NCBI RefSeq assembly: GCF_947367125.1
Contig: NZ_CANBCQ010000023.1
Span: forward strand, 1 to 41,601
Reading direction: 5' to 3'
Origin: an uncultured Lactobacillus sp.
Lineage (GTDB): Bacteria > Bacillota > Bacilli > Lactobacillales > Lactobacillaceae
Length of the DNA: 41,601 nt
Shown here: in pieces, positions 16,906 through 26,309 of the stretch
How positions within the stretch are numbered: position 1 is the stretch's first letter
Layout of the letters: the number at the start of each line of letters is the position of its first letter
Position numbers and translations under genes: made by a program
The notes under the pieces: model-generated
What the model saw: only the letters and a program-made list of their open reading frames with translations
Databases searched by the model: none
What the model was told of the DNA's origin: nothing

Positions 16906-18708
16906 ATGACAACACAATTAATTGAAAATAAATTAAAACTTTTACCTGAAAAACCAGGTTGCTATTTAATGAAAGATGTAAACGGCACGGTTATTTATGT
17001 TGGTAAATCTAAAAATTTAAAGAATCGAGTTCGTTCATATTTTAAGAGTAAACAAGTTGGTCGTAGAGCTGAATTAGTTCGTGAAATTCGGGACTATGAC
17101 ATTATTACTGTTTCAACTGATAAGGAAGCTTTTTTACTTGAAATCACATTAATAAAAAAATATCAGCCATATTATAATGTGCAGTTAAAGCAAGGAACCG
17201 GTTATCCTTATATTGAGATCACCCGTGAACATGATCCGCAAACTCGGCTAACTAGCATTGTGCATAAAGATGGGGGCTATTATTTTGGCCCTTATCCCAA
17301 TGTATACGCAGCTCAGGCTACGTTAAAATTTATTCAAAAAGTTTTTCCATTAAGACGGTGTCATGGCTATCAAGGTAGACCATGTCTTTATTACCATATG
17401 GGACAATGCTTAGGCGCTTGTTTTAAAAAAGTGCCACAAAAAGAGTACGATGAGCAGATTAAAAAGATTAAAAGCTTTTTGAACGGTGATATTGCTAGCG
17501 TTAAGCAAAATTTAACTGAAAAAATGACACAGGCAGCTGGCAATCTTGAATTTGAGCGAGCAGCTGAAATTCGAGATCAGTTGAAGTATATTGAAGAGAC
17601 GGTTGAGAAGCAGAAAATTATTTCTAATGACAATACTCAACGCGATATCTTTAATTATTACGTTGATAAGTCATGGATTTCAATTCAAATCTTTTTCTTG
17701 CGTCAGGCGAAATTATTGCGTAGAGAAACCAGAATGTTTCCTTTAACCGATGCGGCGGATCCTGAAGATGCATTCACGTCGTTTATTGTTCAATTTTATG
17801 GGCAAAGAAATAGAGTTCTACCTAAAGAAGTTTTGATTCCTGAAGGCTTTGATAATGCTACCTTAGCTGAGGTTTTAAAGGTGCCAGTTAGAACACCGCA
17901 GCGGGGGCAAAAGAAATCATTGCTAGAGATGGCTCATGATAATGCTAAATTGAAATTAGATGACAAGTTTAGGTTATTGGAGTTAGGTAATCGTAAAACT
18001 AAAGGAGCACAAAAAGAAATTTTTGATGCTTTAGGCCTGCCATATGGTCATTTTATTGAAAGTTTTGACCACTCTCATATTCAAGGTGCTGATCCGGTTT
18101 CTGCTTTAGTTGTTTTTAAAGATGGTGAACCTGAGAAAACAGCTTATCGGAAATATAAGTTAAAGGGCGAAGTTGAACATCAAAATGGTGGCGATGAAGT
18201 CCGCAACACTAGAGAGGTTGTCAGAAGAAGATATGGTAGATTGTTGCGTGAACATAAAAGAATGCCTGATCTAATTTTAATGGATGGGGGACAAATTCAA
18301 GTTGATGCTTGTTTAGATGTTTTACGCAATGAACTCAATTTGAATATTCCAGTTGCCGGTATGGTTAAAGATGATAAACATAGGACTAATCACTTGCTGT
18401 TTGGTGATCCAATTAACGGGATTCCGTTGAAATTGATCCCGCTTAATCCAAAGTCCGAAGGCTTTTACTTGATGACACGAATTCAGGATGAAGTTCACCG
18501 TTTTGCCATTACTTTTCATAGAAGACGACATGCCAAGAATGCTTTATCTAGTCGATTAGATTCGATTAAGGGCATTGGGCCTAAAAGTCGTAATAAACTT
18601 TTGCGCAAATTTGGTTCACTGAAGAAAATTAAAGAGGCATCGATTGATGACTTGCGTCGAGCAGGACTCACACTGCCTCAAGCACAAACAGTAAAATTGA
18701 CATTGTAA
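16906..18708 (+). CDS. uvrC: Excinuclease ABC subunit C
   Basis: A 600-residue UvrC that makes both incisions in nucleotide excision repair as part of UvrABC. Domain order: GIY-YIG nuclease (PGCYLMKDVNGTVIYVGKS, residues 15-35), a Cys-rich segment (CHGYQGRPCLYYHMGQCLGAC), the UVR motif binding UvrB (FERAAEIRDQL near 220), an RNase H-like second nuclease (FDHSHIQG and LILMDGGQIQ), and C-terminal helix-hairpin-helix repeats (IKGIGPKSRNKLLRKFG). Length is typical. The Shine-Dalgarno GAGATGAGA is modest. Confidence 0.97.
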   Translation: MTTQLIENKLKLLPEKPGCYLMKDVNGTVIYVGKSKNLKNRVRSYFKSKQVGRRAELVREIRDYDIITVSTDKEAFLLEITLIKKYQPYYNVQLKQGTGYPYIEITREHDPQTRLTSIVHKDGGYYFGPYPNVYAAQATLKFIQKVFPLRRCHGYQGRPCLYYHMGQCLGACFKKVPQKEYDEQIKKIKSFLNGDIASVKQNLTEKMTQAAGNLEFERAAEIRDQLKYIEETVEKQKIISNDNTQRDIFNYYVDKSWISIQIFFLRQAKLLRRETRMFPLTDAADPEDAFTSFIVQFYGQRNRVLPKEVLIPEGFDNATLAEVLKVPVRTPQRGQKKSLLEMAHDNAKLKLDDKFRLLELGNRKTKGAQKEIFDALGLPYGHFIESFDHSHIQGADPVSALVVFKDGEPEKTAYRKYKLKGEVEHQNGGDEVRNTREVVRRRYGRLLREHKRMPDLILMDGGQIQVDACLDVLRNELNLNIPVAGMVKDDKHRTNHLLFGDPINGIPLKLIPLNPKSEGFYLMTRIQDEVHRFAITFHRRRHAKNALSSRLDSIKGIGPKSRNKLLRKFGSLKKIKEASIDDLRRAGLTLPQAQTVKLTL

Positions 18709-18712
18709 TCCG

Positions 18713-18739
18713 AGAAAACGCGATATCATGCGCGTTTCT
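18713..18739 (+). terminator. Hairpin after uvrC, possible weak terminator
   Basis: AGAAAACGCG and CGCGTTTCT form an 8-9 bp stem (one bulged A) around ATATCATG. No T-run follows, so termination would be weak. It lies 11 bases before the obgE promoter candidate. Confidence 0.4.
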
Positions 18740-18740
18740 G

Positions 18741-18749
18741 TGGTATAGT
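18741..18749 (+). promoter_or_regulatory. Extended -10 promoter of obgE
   Basis: TGGTATAGT matches TGnTATAAT with one mismatch, 37 bases before the obgE start and downstream of the hairpin after uvrC. Confidence 0.5.
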
Positions 18750-18786
18750 ATTAAAAGTTAGATTGAGACGGAAGGAAGAGATAAAC

Positions 18787-20091
18787 ATGCCTACATTTGT
18801 TGATCAAACTAAAATTGAAGTACAAGCCGGAAAAGGCGGCGATGGCATGGTGGCTTTCCGCCATGAAAAATACGTTCCTAATGGCGGTCCAGCTGGTGGT
18901 GATGGGGGCCGTGGCGGCAGTATTATTTTTGTTGCTGACAGCGGCTTAAGAACTTTAATGGATTTTCGCTACCGGCGTAAGTTTAAGGCGGATAGTGGAG
19001 AAAATGGCCGGATTAAGTCACAATATGGTCGTGCTGCCAAAGATCTTTATTTAAAGGTTCCAGTGGGAACTACTGTATACGATTATGATACTAATGAATT
19101 GATTGGCGATTTAACTGAAAAAGGTCAAGAATTAGTTGTTGCTAAAGGTGGTCGCGGTGGCCGCGGCAATATTCATTTTGCTACTAGTGTTAATACCGCA
19201 CCAGAAATTGCTGAAAATGGTGAACCAGGTGAAGATCGTGTTTTACGCTTAGAGCTGAAATTGCTGGCCGATGTTGGTTTAGTTGGTTTCCCTTCAGTTG
19301 GTAAGTCAACATTGTTATCAGTAACAACTAAGGCAAAGCCAAAGATTGCTGCTTATCAATTTACGACTTTGACTCCTAATTTAGGAATGGTTATTTTGCC
19401 AGATGGTCGTGATTTTTCAATGGCAGATTTGCCAGGATTAATTGAAGGGGCTAGTCAAGGCGTTGGCCTAGGAATTCAATTTTTACGTCACGTTGAAAGA
19501 ACCAAAGTAATCTTACATTTAGTTTCAATGGATCCTAATAATGGTCGTGAAGCAATTGATGATTACCATACCATTAAAAAAGAACTTAAAAATTACGAAA
19601 CTGACTTGTCCAAGAAGCGAGAATTGATTGTAGCTTCACAAATGGATATTTCTGGTGCTGAGGAAAAATTAGCTGAGTTTAAAAAAGCGTTAAAAGCAGA
19701 AGAAAATAATGAACCTATTTATGAGATTTCAAGTGTAACTCATAAAGGGGTAAACAAGTTGATGTCGGATACTGCCAACTTAGTGGCTGAGGTTGAACAA
19801 GAACGGGCTGAAGTACAACCTAAGCTTGCACAAAAGACTAAAGAATACAAATATCAGGCACCACAAAAGAATGAATTTACAGTTGAACAAGTCGGTGAAC
19901 ATGAATTTATCGTTAAGGGTGAACAATTAGAAAGATTAGTTCAAATGACCAATTTAGATCACCAAGACGGTATTATGCGTTTGGCAAGAAGGCTTAAACG
20001 CTTGGGCGTTGATGACGCACTACGTGAAAAGGGAGCTGTTAATGGTGACGATGTGGCTATTGGCAAGTTTGTCTTTGAATTCGTACAATAA
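18787..20091 (+). CDS. obgE: Obg family GTPase
   Basis: A 434-residue GTPase acting in 50S ribosome assembly and stress control. Domains: glycine-rich Obg fold ([20 protein letters not shown]), GTPase domain with G1 GFPSVGKST at 167-175, the TT of switch I (FTTLTPNLG) and G3 DLPGL, then a C-terminal OCT domain from about 360. The G4 position reads SQMD (284-287) instead of the usual NKxD. I took ATG 18787 because it begins the conserved MPTFVDQ and follows GGAAGGAAGAG; an in-frame upstream start would add eight residues over that site. It leads a run of genes through the LapA-like one. Confidence 0.95.
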   Translation: MPTFVDQTKIEVQAGKGGDGMVAFRHEKYVPNGGPAGGDGGRGGSIIFVADSGLRTLMDFRYRRKFKADSGENGRIKSQYGRAAKDLYLKVPVGTTVYDYDTNELIGDLTEKGQELVVAKGGRGGRGNIHFATSVNTAPEIAENGEPGEDRVLRLELKLLADVGLVGFPSVGKSTLLSVTTKAKPKIAAYQFTTLTPNLGMVILPDGRDFSMADLPGLIEGASQGVGLGIQFLRHVERTKVILHLVSMDPNNGREAIDDYHTIKKELKNYETDLSKKRELIVASQMDISGAEEKLAEFKKALKAEENNEPIYEISSVTHKGVNKLMSDTANLVAEVEQERAEVQPKLAQKTKEYKYQAPQKNEFTVEQVGEHEFIVKGEQLERLVQMTNLDHQDGIMRLARRLKRLGVDDALREKGAVNGDDVAIGKFVFEFVQ

Positions 20092-20109
20092 GAGTAGTAG
20101 AGATAGAAT

Positions 20110-22026
20110 ATGAAAAAAAATCGGTTTATTACAGGGTATTCTGGCCTTAGAGCATTAGCAGTTATTGGGGTAATTCTTTATCATCTTGATCCTAATTCCT
20201 TTATAGGAGGATATCTGGGAGTACCGATTTTTTTCGTACTCTCAGGATACTTAGTGACAGATCATATGCTTAATTCATATGATCAAACAGGTTCATATAA
20301 TAATCGTCACTTTTATTTGAGTCGGATAAAAAAATTATATCCGCAATTGATTACTGTTTTATGGCTAAGTGCAGCTTATATCTTTATTTTTCAGCGCAAT
20401 TTGCTGGCTAAATTAAATCAAATTGTATTTGCGAATTTATTAAATATGTTTAATTTTTGGCAAATTCATAATGGACAAAGTTATTTTGAGCGTTTTGCGG
20501 CTAATGAATCACCATTCACTAATCTATGGACGATGTCAATTGAAGGACAATTCTATATTGTTTGGCCAATTGTCATTTATTTATTAGTTAAACTTGCTAA
20601 AAAGAAGAAAAATATTTTTTGGATTTTAGTTGGCTTGTCGGCTGTTTCTGCATTAGAAATGACAATCCTGTACTTTTTAAAGGCAGATATTAACCGAATT
20701 TATTACGGAACTGATACTCGATTCTTTTCTTTAGGATTAGGTGCAGCATTGGCAGTGGTTTGGCCGATTGAGGGCTTAAGTCAACAAGTTGAGCGAAAAG
20801 TCAGTGTGATGCTTGATTTGGTGGGCTTGGCTTCATTTGCTTTAATGTTAATGATGTTTTTCTCTAGGTGGATGAATCCTCAACAAGCCTTTACTTATGC
20901 TGGCGGGATGCTGCTATTTACACTAGATGTATGTATTTTAGTAGCGGTAATTGCCCATCCAGGTAGTCATTGGAATCAAATTCTAACTAATAAATTATTT
21001 GATTGGATTGGCTCGCGAAGCTACGGTATCTACCTGTATCAATTCCCAGTGATGATCTTTTTTGAAGATAAGGTAAATATTGGCGATAATCCAGTGTTGT
21101 ATCACATTATTGAAGTGATTTTAATCTTAGTGATTACCGAAATTACTTATCGTTTGATTGAAAGACCTATGAGTAAGATTAGCTGGGATAAAACTAAGCA
21201 GTATTTTGCTCGAATTTTTAATCTTGAAACAAGAGATTACTTTAAGAAATGTCAAGCAGCTTTAGCAGCTTTGATTTTAATTTTAGGTTCAGCGGCTATT
21301 GCGATTTCACCCCGAGTAAAAGCAGAAGACTTTAATAAAAGTCAGTTAGCACAGCGAATCAACCAAAATTCTAAAAAACAAAAAACAGATAATGCTAAAT
21401 TAATTAAAAAGCTGAAGAAAGAGAAAAAGAAAAAAGAGAAGAAATCTAAAATTATTCGCGAAGCTGAGCTTCAAGCTAAAAAACATCCTGTTAACAAGTC
21501 TTTTGTTAAATATGGCATTTCTCAGTTAGACTTGCAATTAGCTCAACGTGTTCAAGTAACTGCGATTGGCGATTCGGTAATGGCTGGTTCAAGTAACGAT
21601 TTAAAACAATTAATGCCTAAAGCGTTAATTGATGCCGCTGTTTCAAGACAATTGAATGTTGCTTTTGGTTTGTTAGATAGTTATCAAAATCAGGGAGTTT
21701 TGGCAGATAATATCTTAATTGGCTTAGGAACTAACGGGCCTTTTTCAATGGAGGATCTCGATCGAATAATGCATCAAGCTGGGCCTAAGAGAAAAGTTTT
21801 TTGGATTAATGTTCATGTTCCAACTAGAGATTGGCAAAATTCAGTGAATAATTTGCTAAAGCAAGGTGCAAAACGGTATCATAATCTTATAATAATTGAT
21901 TGGTACTCGTACTCGAAGAATCATCCTAATTGGTTCTACGGCGATCATACCCATCCTAATTTAAAGGGGTCAAAATATTATAGCGCATTGATTACCAAAA
22001 CAATTGTTAAGCATTCAAAATTTTAG
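20110..22026 (+). CDS. OatA-like membrane O-acyltransferase with SGNH domain
   Basis: A 638-residue cell-envelope O-acetyltransferase. The first ~380 residues are an acyltransferase-3 domain with about ten membrane spans, including SGLRALAVIGVILYHLD (catalytic-type His) and FFVLSGYL. A membrane span near 390-405 and a Lys-rich linker (KKEKKKKEKKSK, near 430-450) lead to an extracellular SGNH esterase-like domain with Ser489 (IGDSVMAGS), GLGTNGP and Asp612/His615 (GDHTHPN). This is the architecture of peptidoglycan O-acetyltransferase OatA, which gives lysozyme resistance. Acceptance of another glycan cannot be excluded. Confidence 0.9.
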   Translation: MKKNRFITGYSGLRALAVIGVILYHLDPNSFIGGYLGVPIFFVLSGYLVTDHMLNSYDQTGSYNNRHFYLSRIKKLYPQLITVLWLSAAYIFIFQRNLLAKLNQIVFANLLNMFNFWQIHNGQSYFERFAANESPFTNLWTMSIEGQFYIVWPIVIYLLVKLAKKKKNIFWILVGLSAVSALEMTILYFLKADINRIYYGTDTRFFSLGLGAALAVVWPIEGLSQQVERKVSVMLDLVGLASFALMLMMFFSRWMNPQQAFTYAGGMLLFTLDVCILVAVIAHPGSHWNQILTNKLFDWIGSRSYGIYLYQFPVMIFFEDKVNIGDNPVLYHIIEVILILVITEITYRLIERPMSKISWDKTKQYFARIFNLETRDYFKKCQAALAALILILGSAAIAISPRVKAEDFNKSQLAQRINQNSKKQKTDNAKLIKKLKKEKKKKEKKSKIIREAELQAKKHPVNKSFVKYGISQLDLQLAQRVQVTAIGDSVMAGSSNDLKQLMPKALIDAAVSRQLNVAFGLLDSYQNQGVLADNILIGLGTNGPFSMEDLDRIMHQAGPKRKVFWINVHVPTRDWQNSVNNLLKQGAKRYHNLIIIDWYSYSKNHPNWFYGDHTHPNLKGSKYYSALITKTIVKHSKF

Positions 22027-22043
22027 ATTAGAATAGGATTTTC

Positions 22044-22982
22044 ATGGAATTACAATTTTTAGGTACTGGCGCTGGGCAACCTTCAAAGCAGCGCAATGTT
22101 TCTAGCGTTGCGCTTAAGCTGCTAGATGAATTGAATGAAATCTGGCTGTTTGACGTAGGTGAAGCAACTCAGCACCAAATTTTAAGAACAAATATTAGAT
22201 TACGAAAAATTACCAAAATTTTTATTTCACATAATCATGGCGATCATATTTTTGGGTTACCAGGGTTGCTATCAACGCGTTCTTTTCAGGGCGATGTTGG
22301 ACCGATTACTATTTATGGCCCAAGTGGTATTGAAGAATTTGTTAGAACTTCACTCAAGATATCTCGGACTAAAGTATCATACCCGATCAAGTTTGTGGAA
22401 TTATCAAAACCTGGACTGATTTGTGAAGATAAAGGTTTTAAAGTATATACGGAGCAATTGGATCACCGGATACCTAGTTTTGGCTTTAGAGTAATTGAGG
22501 CTTCACATCCAGGCGAATTATTAATTGATAAATTAGCACAGTACAATGTTCCTAACGGACCACTTCTAGGAAAATTGAAGAATGGTGAGCAAATAACTTT
22601 AGCAGATGGAACAGTTTTGGATGGTAAAAACTTTCTCGGGCCTGCTAAGTCAGGCAGAATTGTGACAGTAATCTATGATACACGTTCTACGCCAAGCATT
22701 GTTCGTTTGGCTAAAGATGCAGATGTTTTGGTTCATGAATCAACTTTTTCAGGGGATGAACAGAAGATGGCACATAATTATTATCACTCGACTTCGGTTG
22801 AAGCTGCTAAGGTTGCGCTAGAAGATAATGTAAAATTATTATGTCTAAATCATATTTCTGCTCGTTATATGGGGGCAAAGGCTAAGAAATTAGAAAAGCA
22901 GGCTAAAAAAGTATTTCCTAATACAGTATTAGTTAATGATTTTGATCGAATTGATATTCCAATGAAAGGCTCAGAAAAATGA
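22044..22982 (+). CDS. rnz: Ribonuclease Z
   Basis: A 312-residue metallo-beta-lactamase nuclease that trims the 3' end of tRNA precursors. The zinc-binding HNHGDH is at 63-68. An exosite-type insertion follows (residues 150-200), then the later histidine/aspartate ligands in VIYDTRSTP, HESTF and LNHISARY. Length matches the long bacterial RNase Z. AGGAT precedes the ATG, and the stop overlaps the SDR start by four bases, indicating one operon. Confidence 0.96.
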   Translation: MELQFLGTGAGQPSKQRNVSSVALKLLDELNEIWLFDVGEATQHQILRTNIRLRKITKIFISHNHGDHIFGLPGLLSTRSFQGDVGPITIYGPSGIEEFVRTSLKISRTKVSYPIKFVELSKPGLICEDKGFKVYTEQLDHRIPSFGFRVIEASHPGELLIDKLAQYNVPNGPLLGKLKNGEQITLADGTVLDGKNFLGPAKSGRIVTVIYDTRSTPSIVRLAKDADVLVHESTFSGDEQKMAHNYYHSTSVEAAKVALEDNVKLLCLNHISARYMGAKAKKLEKQAKKVFPNTVLVNDFDRIDIPMKGSEK

Positions 22983-23773
22983 AAGACTCGTTAAGAAATA
23001 AAGTTGTTGTAATTACAGGTGCTTCAAGTGGGATTGGACGCTCCATTGCCCTTGAAAGTGCCGGACGTGGTGCTACTGTAATTTTAATTGCTAGAAGAAA
23101 AGAACAATTAGATGAAATTGCAGCAGAAGCTAAGGAACTATCTGGTGCTGAAGCTTATGTTTTTCCAACGGACATGGGTAAACCAGAAGAAATTGAACAA
23201 ACTTTTAATGCAATTACTAAACAAGTAAAACATATTGACTTTTTAGTTAATTGTGCTGGTTTTGGCAAGTTTGAAGAGTTTATGGACCAAAAGATGCAAG
23301 ATGTTACCAACATGTTCCAAGTGAATGTTTTAGGCTTGATGTACTTCACTCGTTTAGTTGGTCGGGTCATGATGGAGCAAAAGACCGGTCAAATCATTAA
23401 CTTTGGTTCAATTGCTGGTAAAGTACCAACTACTAAGTCAGCTGCCTACAGTGCTTCTAAAGCTGCTGTAATTCAATTTTCAAATGTCTTACGGTTAGAA
23501 TTAAAGCCATTTGGCGTTAAAGTAATGACAGTTAACCCGGGCCCTGTTTACACTAATTTCTTTAATGTAGCGGATAAGACTGGAAATTATGTCAAAAATG
23601 TTCAAGAGTTTATGCTAGATCCAGACGATGTTGCTTGGCAAGTAGTACACTTCTTTGGTAGTGACAAACGTGAATTGAACTTGCCACTTAGTTTGGCTTT
23701 AGCAGCTAAACTGTATAATCTGTTTCCAACAATTGGTGATGAGATTTCTTTAAAGTTTGCTTCTAGAAAGTAA
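22979..23773 (+). CDS. Short-chain dehydrogenase/reductase
   Basis: A 264-residue classical SDR oxidoreductase. Cofactor motif TGASSGIG is at 13-20, with basic residues at the end of strand 2 (ARRKEQ) indicating NADP(H). NCAGFG is the structural NAG-type motif, and the catalytic residues are Ser144, Tyr157 and Lys161 (SAAYSASKAA). It resembles Bacillus YqjQ/DltE-like enzymes, whose substrates are mostly unknown. Its ATGA overlap with rnz suggests translational coupling; the widely seen rnz-SDR pairing in Firmicutes has no explained biochemical link. Confidence 0.92.
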   Translation: MKDSLRNKVVVITGASSGIGRSIALESAGRGATVILIARRKEQLDEIAAEAKELSGAEAYVFPTDMGKPEEIEQTFNAITKQVKHIDFLVNCAGFGKFEEFMDQKMQDVTNMFQVNVLGLMYFTRLVGRVMMEQKTGQIINFGSIAGKVPTTKSAAYSASKAAVIQFSNVLRLELKPFGVKVMTVNPGPVYTNFFNVADKTGNYVKNVQEFMLDPDDVAWQVVHFFGSDKRELNLPLSLALAAKLYNLFPTIGDEISLKFASRK

Positions 23774-23780
23774 AGGGAAA

Positions 23781-24008
23781 ATGGAAAAACAAAGAAATTT
23801 AATTATAGGTTCAATTGTTGCTTTAATTGCAGTTATTTTTGTGGTTTTAAATACATCACCTGTTGCAATTAATTTTGGCTTTTTTAAAGTAAAGTTGCCA
23901 TTAATTATTGTATTAGTAGTAATGGTAATTATTGGCATGATTATTGCTTGGTTTTTTGATCGTGATTCCAAAGGAATCTTCAAGAAAAAAGAAAAGAAAA
24001 CTGAATAG
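23781..24008 (+). CDS. LapA-domain (DUF1049) small membrane protein
   Basis: A 75-residue protein with two transmembrane helices: residues 6-22 and 33-54, then a basic tail (DRDSKGIFKKKEKK). The VVLNTSPVAINFGFFKVKLPLIIVL pattern between and into the second helix is typical of LapA/YrvD-like proteins (LPS assembly protein A domain family), whose function in Gram-positives is unclear. I chose ATG 23781, preceded by AAAGGGAAA, over an earlier in-frame start inside the SDR gene. It is seven bases from the SDR stop. Confidence 0.85.
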   Translation: MEKQRNLIIGSIVALIAVIFVVLNTSPVAINFGFFKVKLPLIIVLVVMVIIGMIIAWFFDRDSKGIFKKKEKKTE

Positions 24009-24109
24009 ATCTTGATTTATTAGCAATTGAATAGTATCATTGAATCACGTGAGTAATTCAGAATCATTTGATTTTGAAGCTTAAGACTACAATAAAGGAG
24101 ATCAATTAA

Positions 24110-24298
24110 ATGGCAGTTCCTGCAAGACATACTTCTAAACAAAAGAAACGTTCACGTCGTGGTCACATTAAGTTGAGTGTTCCAGCAATGCACTATGATG
24201 CAACTACTGGTGAATACCGCTTAAGCCACCGTGTTTCACCAAAGGGTTATTACAAGGGTCGTCAAGTTGTAAATAACAACGACAACAGCAATAACTAG
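24110..24298 (+). CDS. rpmF: 50S ribosomal protein L32
   Basis: A 62-residue ribosomal protein starting [19 protein letters not shown], diagnostic of L32. The four Cys residues that bind zinc in some L32 versions are absent, so this is the zinc-independent (C-) form. The C-terminus is Asn-rich ([10 protein letters not shown]). AAAGGAGATC before the ATG is very strong, as expected for a ribosomal protein. Terminators and spacing suggest a single-gene unit. Confidence 0.97.
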   Translation: MAVPARHTSKQKKRSRRGHIKLSVPAMHYDATTGEYRLSHRVSPKGYYKGRQVVNNNDNSNN

Positions 24299-24300
24299 TT

Positions 24301-24331
24301 AAAAGACACCTGTAATATGGTGTCTTTTTTT
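24301..24331 (+). terminator. Terminator of rpmF
   Basis: Perfect stem AAAAGACACC / GGTGTCTTTT around TGTAATAT, followed by TTT. It starts two bases after the stop. Confidence 0.9.
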
Positions 24332-24356
24332 ATGCCTAAGAAAAAGGAAAAGGATT

Positions 24357-25913
24357 ATGCAGTTAGTATTTTTACATTCTAGTGATACGCATGGCTTTTT
24401 ATTGCCAACTGATTATCAGAATAAAACGGATTATAATGCGTCTTTTAGTTTGAGCCGAGTTAGTTCAGTTATAAAAGCAGAAAAGAAAAAATATGGCGCT
24501 AATAATGTTGTTGTAACTGATGCTGGGGACTGTTTGCAAGGTTCACCTCTTGCTTCTTATGCTCACTCTACGGGTGATTACAGTGATCTGCGCACTTTTA
24601 CAGAAGCATATAACGCTGTAGGATATGATGCACGTTGCTTAGGTAACCATGACTTTAATTTTGGCTTAGATTATTTAAGCTATTATGTGGATAATAATGA
24701 GGCTCCAATTATCAATGACAATGTATTAGATGCAGAAACTGAAGTCCCATTTTTTGGTAGAGAATATACTATTATCAAAAGAAATGGCTTAAAAATTGGT
24801 TTATTAGGAATAACAACTCAATATATTCCACATTGGGAGCCTAAAGAAAATGTGGCTGGTTTAAAATTTGTTTCTGCTTATGAAAAAATTAAGCATTGTG
24901 CTAAGATTTTACGACCACAAGTTAATGTCTTAGCTGTCATGTATCACGGTGGGTTTGAGAGTGATCCTGAGTCTGGAAGGGCCACAGAGCCTCATAGTGG
25001 TGAAAATGAAGCTTATCAGATTTTAACTGAAATTCCAGAAGTTGATGTTTTATTAACTGGTCACCAACATCGACGTTTGAATTTGGTTACTCGTGATACA
25101 GCTATTGTTCAACCTGGCTATCGCGGTGAAGCTGTTGCTGAAGTTATTCTTGATATTGATGATAATACTAAAAAGATTAATTCAATGACCACGAAGTTGA
25201 TTGATACTAAGGATTATGAACCTGATCCAGCAATTGTTGATATTGTGTCAGATTTGGATAGAAGAACGCAAGCATGGCTAGATCAACCAATTGCTCATTT
25301 AGATCAACCAGCGCGAATTGAGAATGCAATGAAGGGTAGAATAGAAGGCGCCCCATTTATTAACTTAATTCAGCAAATGCAATTATGGTTTACTAAGGCA
25401 GATGTTTCAGCAACTGCAGTAATGAGTGAGACAGCTAAAGGTTTTGATAAGACAATTACGATGAGAGACGTTTTATTAAATTATCCATATGCTAATCAAT
25501 TATGTCGTGTGAAATTGACTGGTAAAGAGCTACGTCATATTATTGAGTATTCAGCTGGCTTTTTGAAGAAAGATGAAAATGGCAAAATTGGCTTTATTGA
25601 TCGCTGGATTAAACCTAAGCCAATGCTTTATCATTTTGATGTCTTTTATCCAGTTGAATACGAGGCAGATTTATCAAAACCAGTAGGTGAACGGTTAACT
25701 AAACTTAGTTTGCATGGTCAATCGATTAAGGATGATCAAATTTATCATTTAGCAGTTAATAATTATCGGGCCATGGGCGGTGGTTTTTATCCTGAATATA
25801 GCATGGATAAAATTGAAACCACTTTGGATAAGGACTATGTACAAATGTTTAGTGAGTACTTGACTCATGGGTCAGTTAAAGTAGATACCAAAAAGAATTA
25901 TAAGTTTTATTAG
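24357..25913 (+). CDS. 5'-nucleotidase / 2',3'-cyclic phosphodiesterase family metallophosphatase
   Basis: A 518-residue enzyme of the UshA/YunD family that hydrolyses nucleotides, cyclic nucleotides or related phosphoesters. The N-terminal calcineurin-like domain has Asp10/His12 (SSDTHG), DAGDCLQGSP, Asn97-His98 (GNHDF), MYHGGFE and TGHQHR as metal and catalytic ligands. The C-terminal nucleotidase domain (GAPFINLIQQ and NNYRAMGGGF) binds substrate. No signal peptide or wall anchor is visible, so it should be cytoplasmic, unlike secreted UshA. AAAGGATT precedes the ATG. Confidence 0.92.
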   Translation: MQLVFLHSSDTHGFLLPTDYQNKTDYNASFSLSRVSSVIKAEKKKYGANNVVVTDAGDCLQGSPLASYAHSTGDYSDLRTFTEAYNAVGYDARCLGNHDFNFGLDYLSYYVDNNEAPIINDNVLDAETEVPFFGREYTIIKRNGLKIGLLGITTQYIPHWEPKENVAGLKFVSAYEKIKHCAKILRPQVNVLAVMYHGGFESDPESGRATEPHSGENEAYQILTEIPEVDVLLTGHQHRRLNLVTRDTAIVQPGYRGEAVAEVILDIDDNTKKINSMTTKLIDTKDYEPDPAIVDIVSDLDRRTQAWLDQPIAHLDQPARIENAMKGRIEGAPFINLIQQMQLWFTKADVSATAVMSETAKGFDKTITMRDVLLNYPYANQLCRVKLTGKELRHIIEYSAGFLKKDENGKIGFIDRWIKPKPMLYHFDVFYPVEYEADLSKPVGERLTKLSLHGQSIKDDQIYHLAVNNYRAMGGGFYPEYSMDKIETTLDKDYVQMFSEYLTHGSVKVDTKKNYKFY

Positions 25914-25923
25914 TGAAAACAAT

Positions 25924-25961
25924 AAAAAAGACGTGAGAACAAACCATCTCACGTCTTTTTT
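25924..25961. terminator. Bidirectional terminator between the nucleotidase and YjzD-like genes
   Basis: A perfect 15-bp stem, AAAAAAGACGTGAGA / TCTCACGTCTTTTTT, with an 8-base loop between convergent genes. Confidence 0.92.
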
Positions 25962-25975
25962 ATTAAATTTAATAA

Positions 25976-26194
25976 TTATTTTAACTTACTGTATTTACTA
26001 TTGTCTTTATGTGAATGAGCGGTAATAGTTGCAATAATTGCTGAGAAAAGAATACCAAAGATGACACCCACGATTACGCAGTTCTTAAGGTCTGTACCGT
26101 CAAATGCAGCACTTTGGGTTAAAGGACCAGCAATAAAGCCTACAACTAACATGTAGATTACGCTCCATACAATTGTAATGATATAGCGACCCAT
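25976..26194 (-). CDS. YjzD-like (DUF2929) small membrane protein
   Basis: A 72-residue protein with two hydrophobic segments (residues 3-24 and 38-58) and a polar tail (HSHKDNSKYSKLK). The beginning MGRYIITIVWSVIYMLVVGFI resembles the DUF2929/YjzD family of Firmicutes, whose role is unknown. I chose ATG 26194, spaced correctly from GAAGGAATC, instead of the longer frame beginning at 26227. Family assignment is from pattern memory only. Confidence 0.65.
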   Translation of the reverse strand: MGRYIITIVWSVIYMLVVGFIAGPLTQSAAFDGTDLKNCVIVGVIFGILFSAIIATITAHSHKDNSKYSKLK

Positions 26195-26263
26195 AATGAT
26201 TCCTTCTTTCGTGTAAGATTTTATCAAAAATAAAGCGCAAATTCAAACCTGATTGAGTCAATT

Positions 26264-26272
26264 TGGTATACT
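26264..26272 (+). promoter_or_regulatory. Extended -10 promoter candidate of dnaE
   Basis: TGGTATACT matches TGnTATAAT with one mismatch, 38 bases before the dnaE start, with no clear -35. Confidence 0.4.
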
Positions 26273-26309
26273 TAATTTAATATATGTAGTGATGAAAGGT
26301 GGTTAGTTT

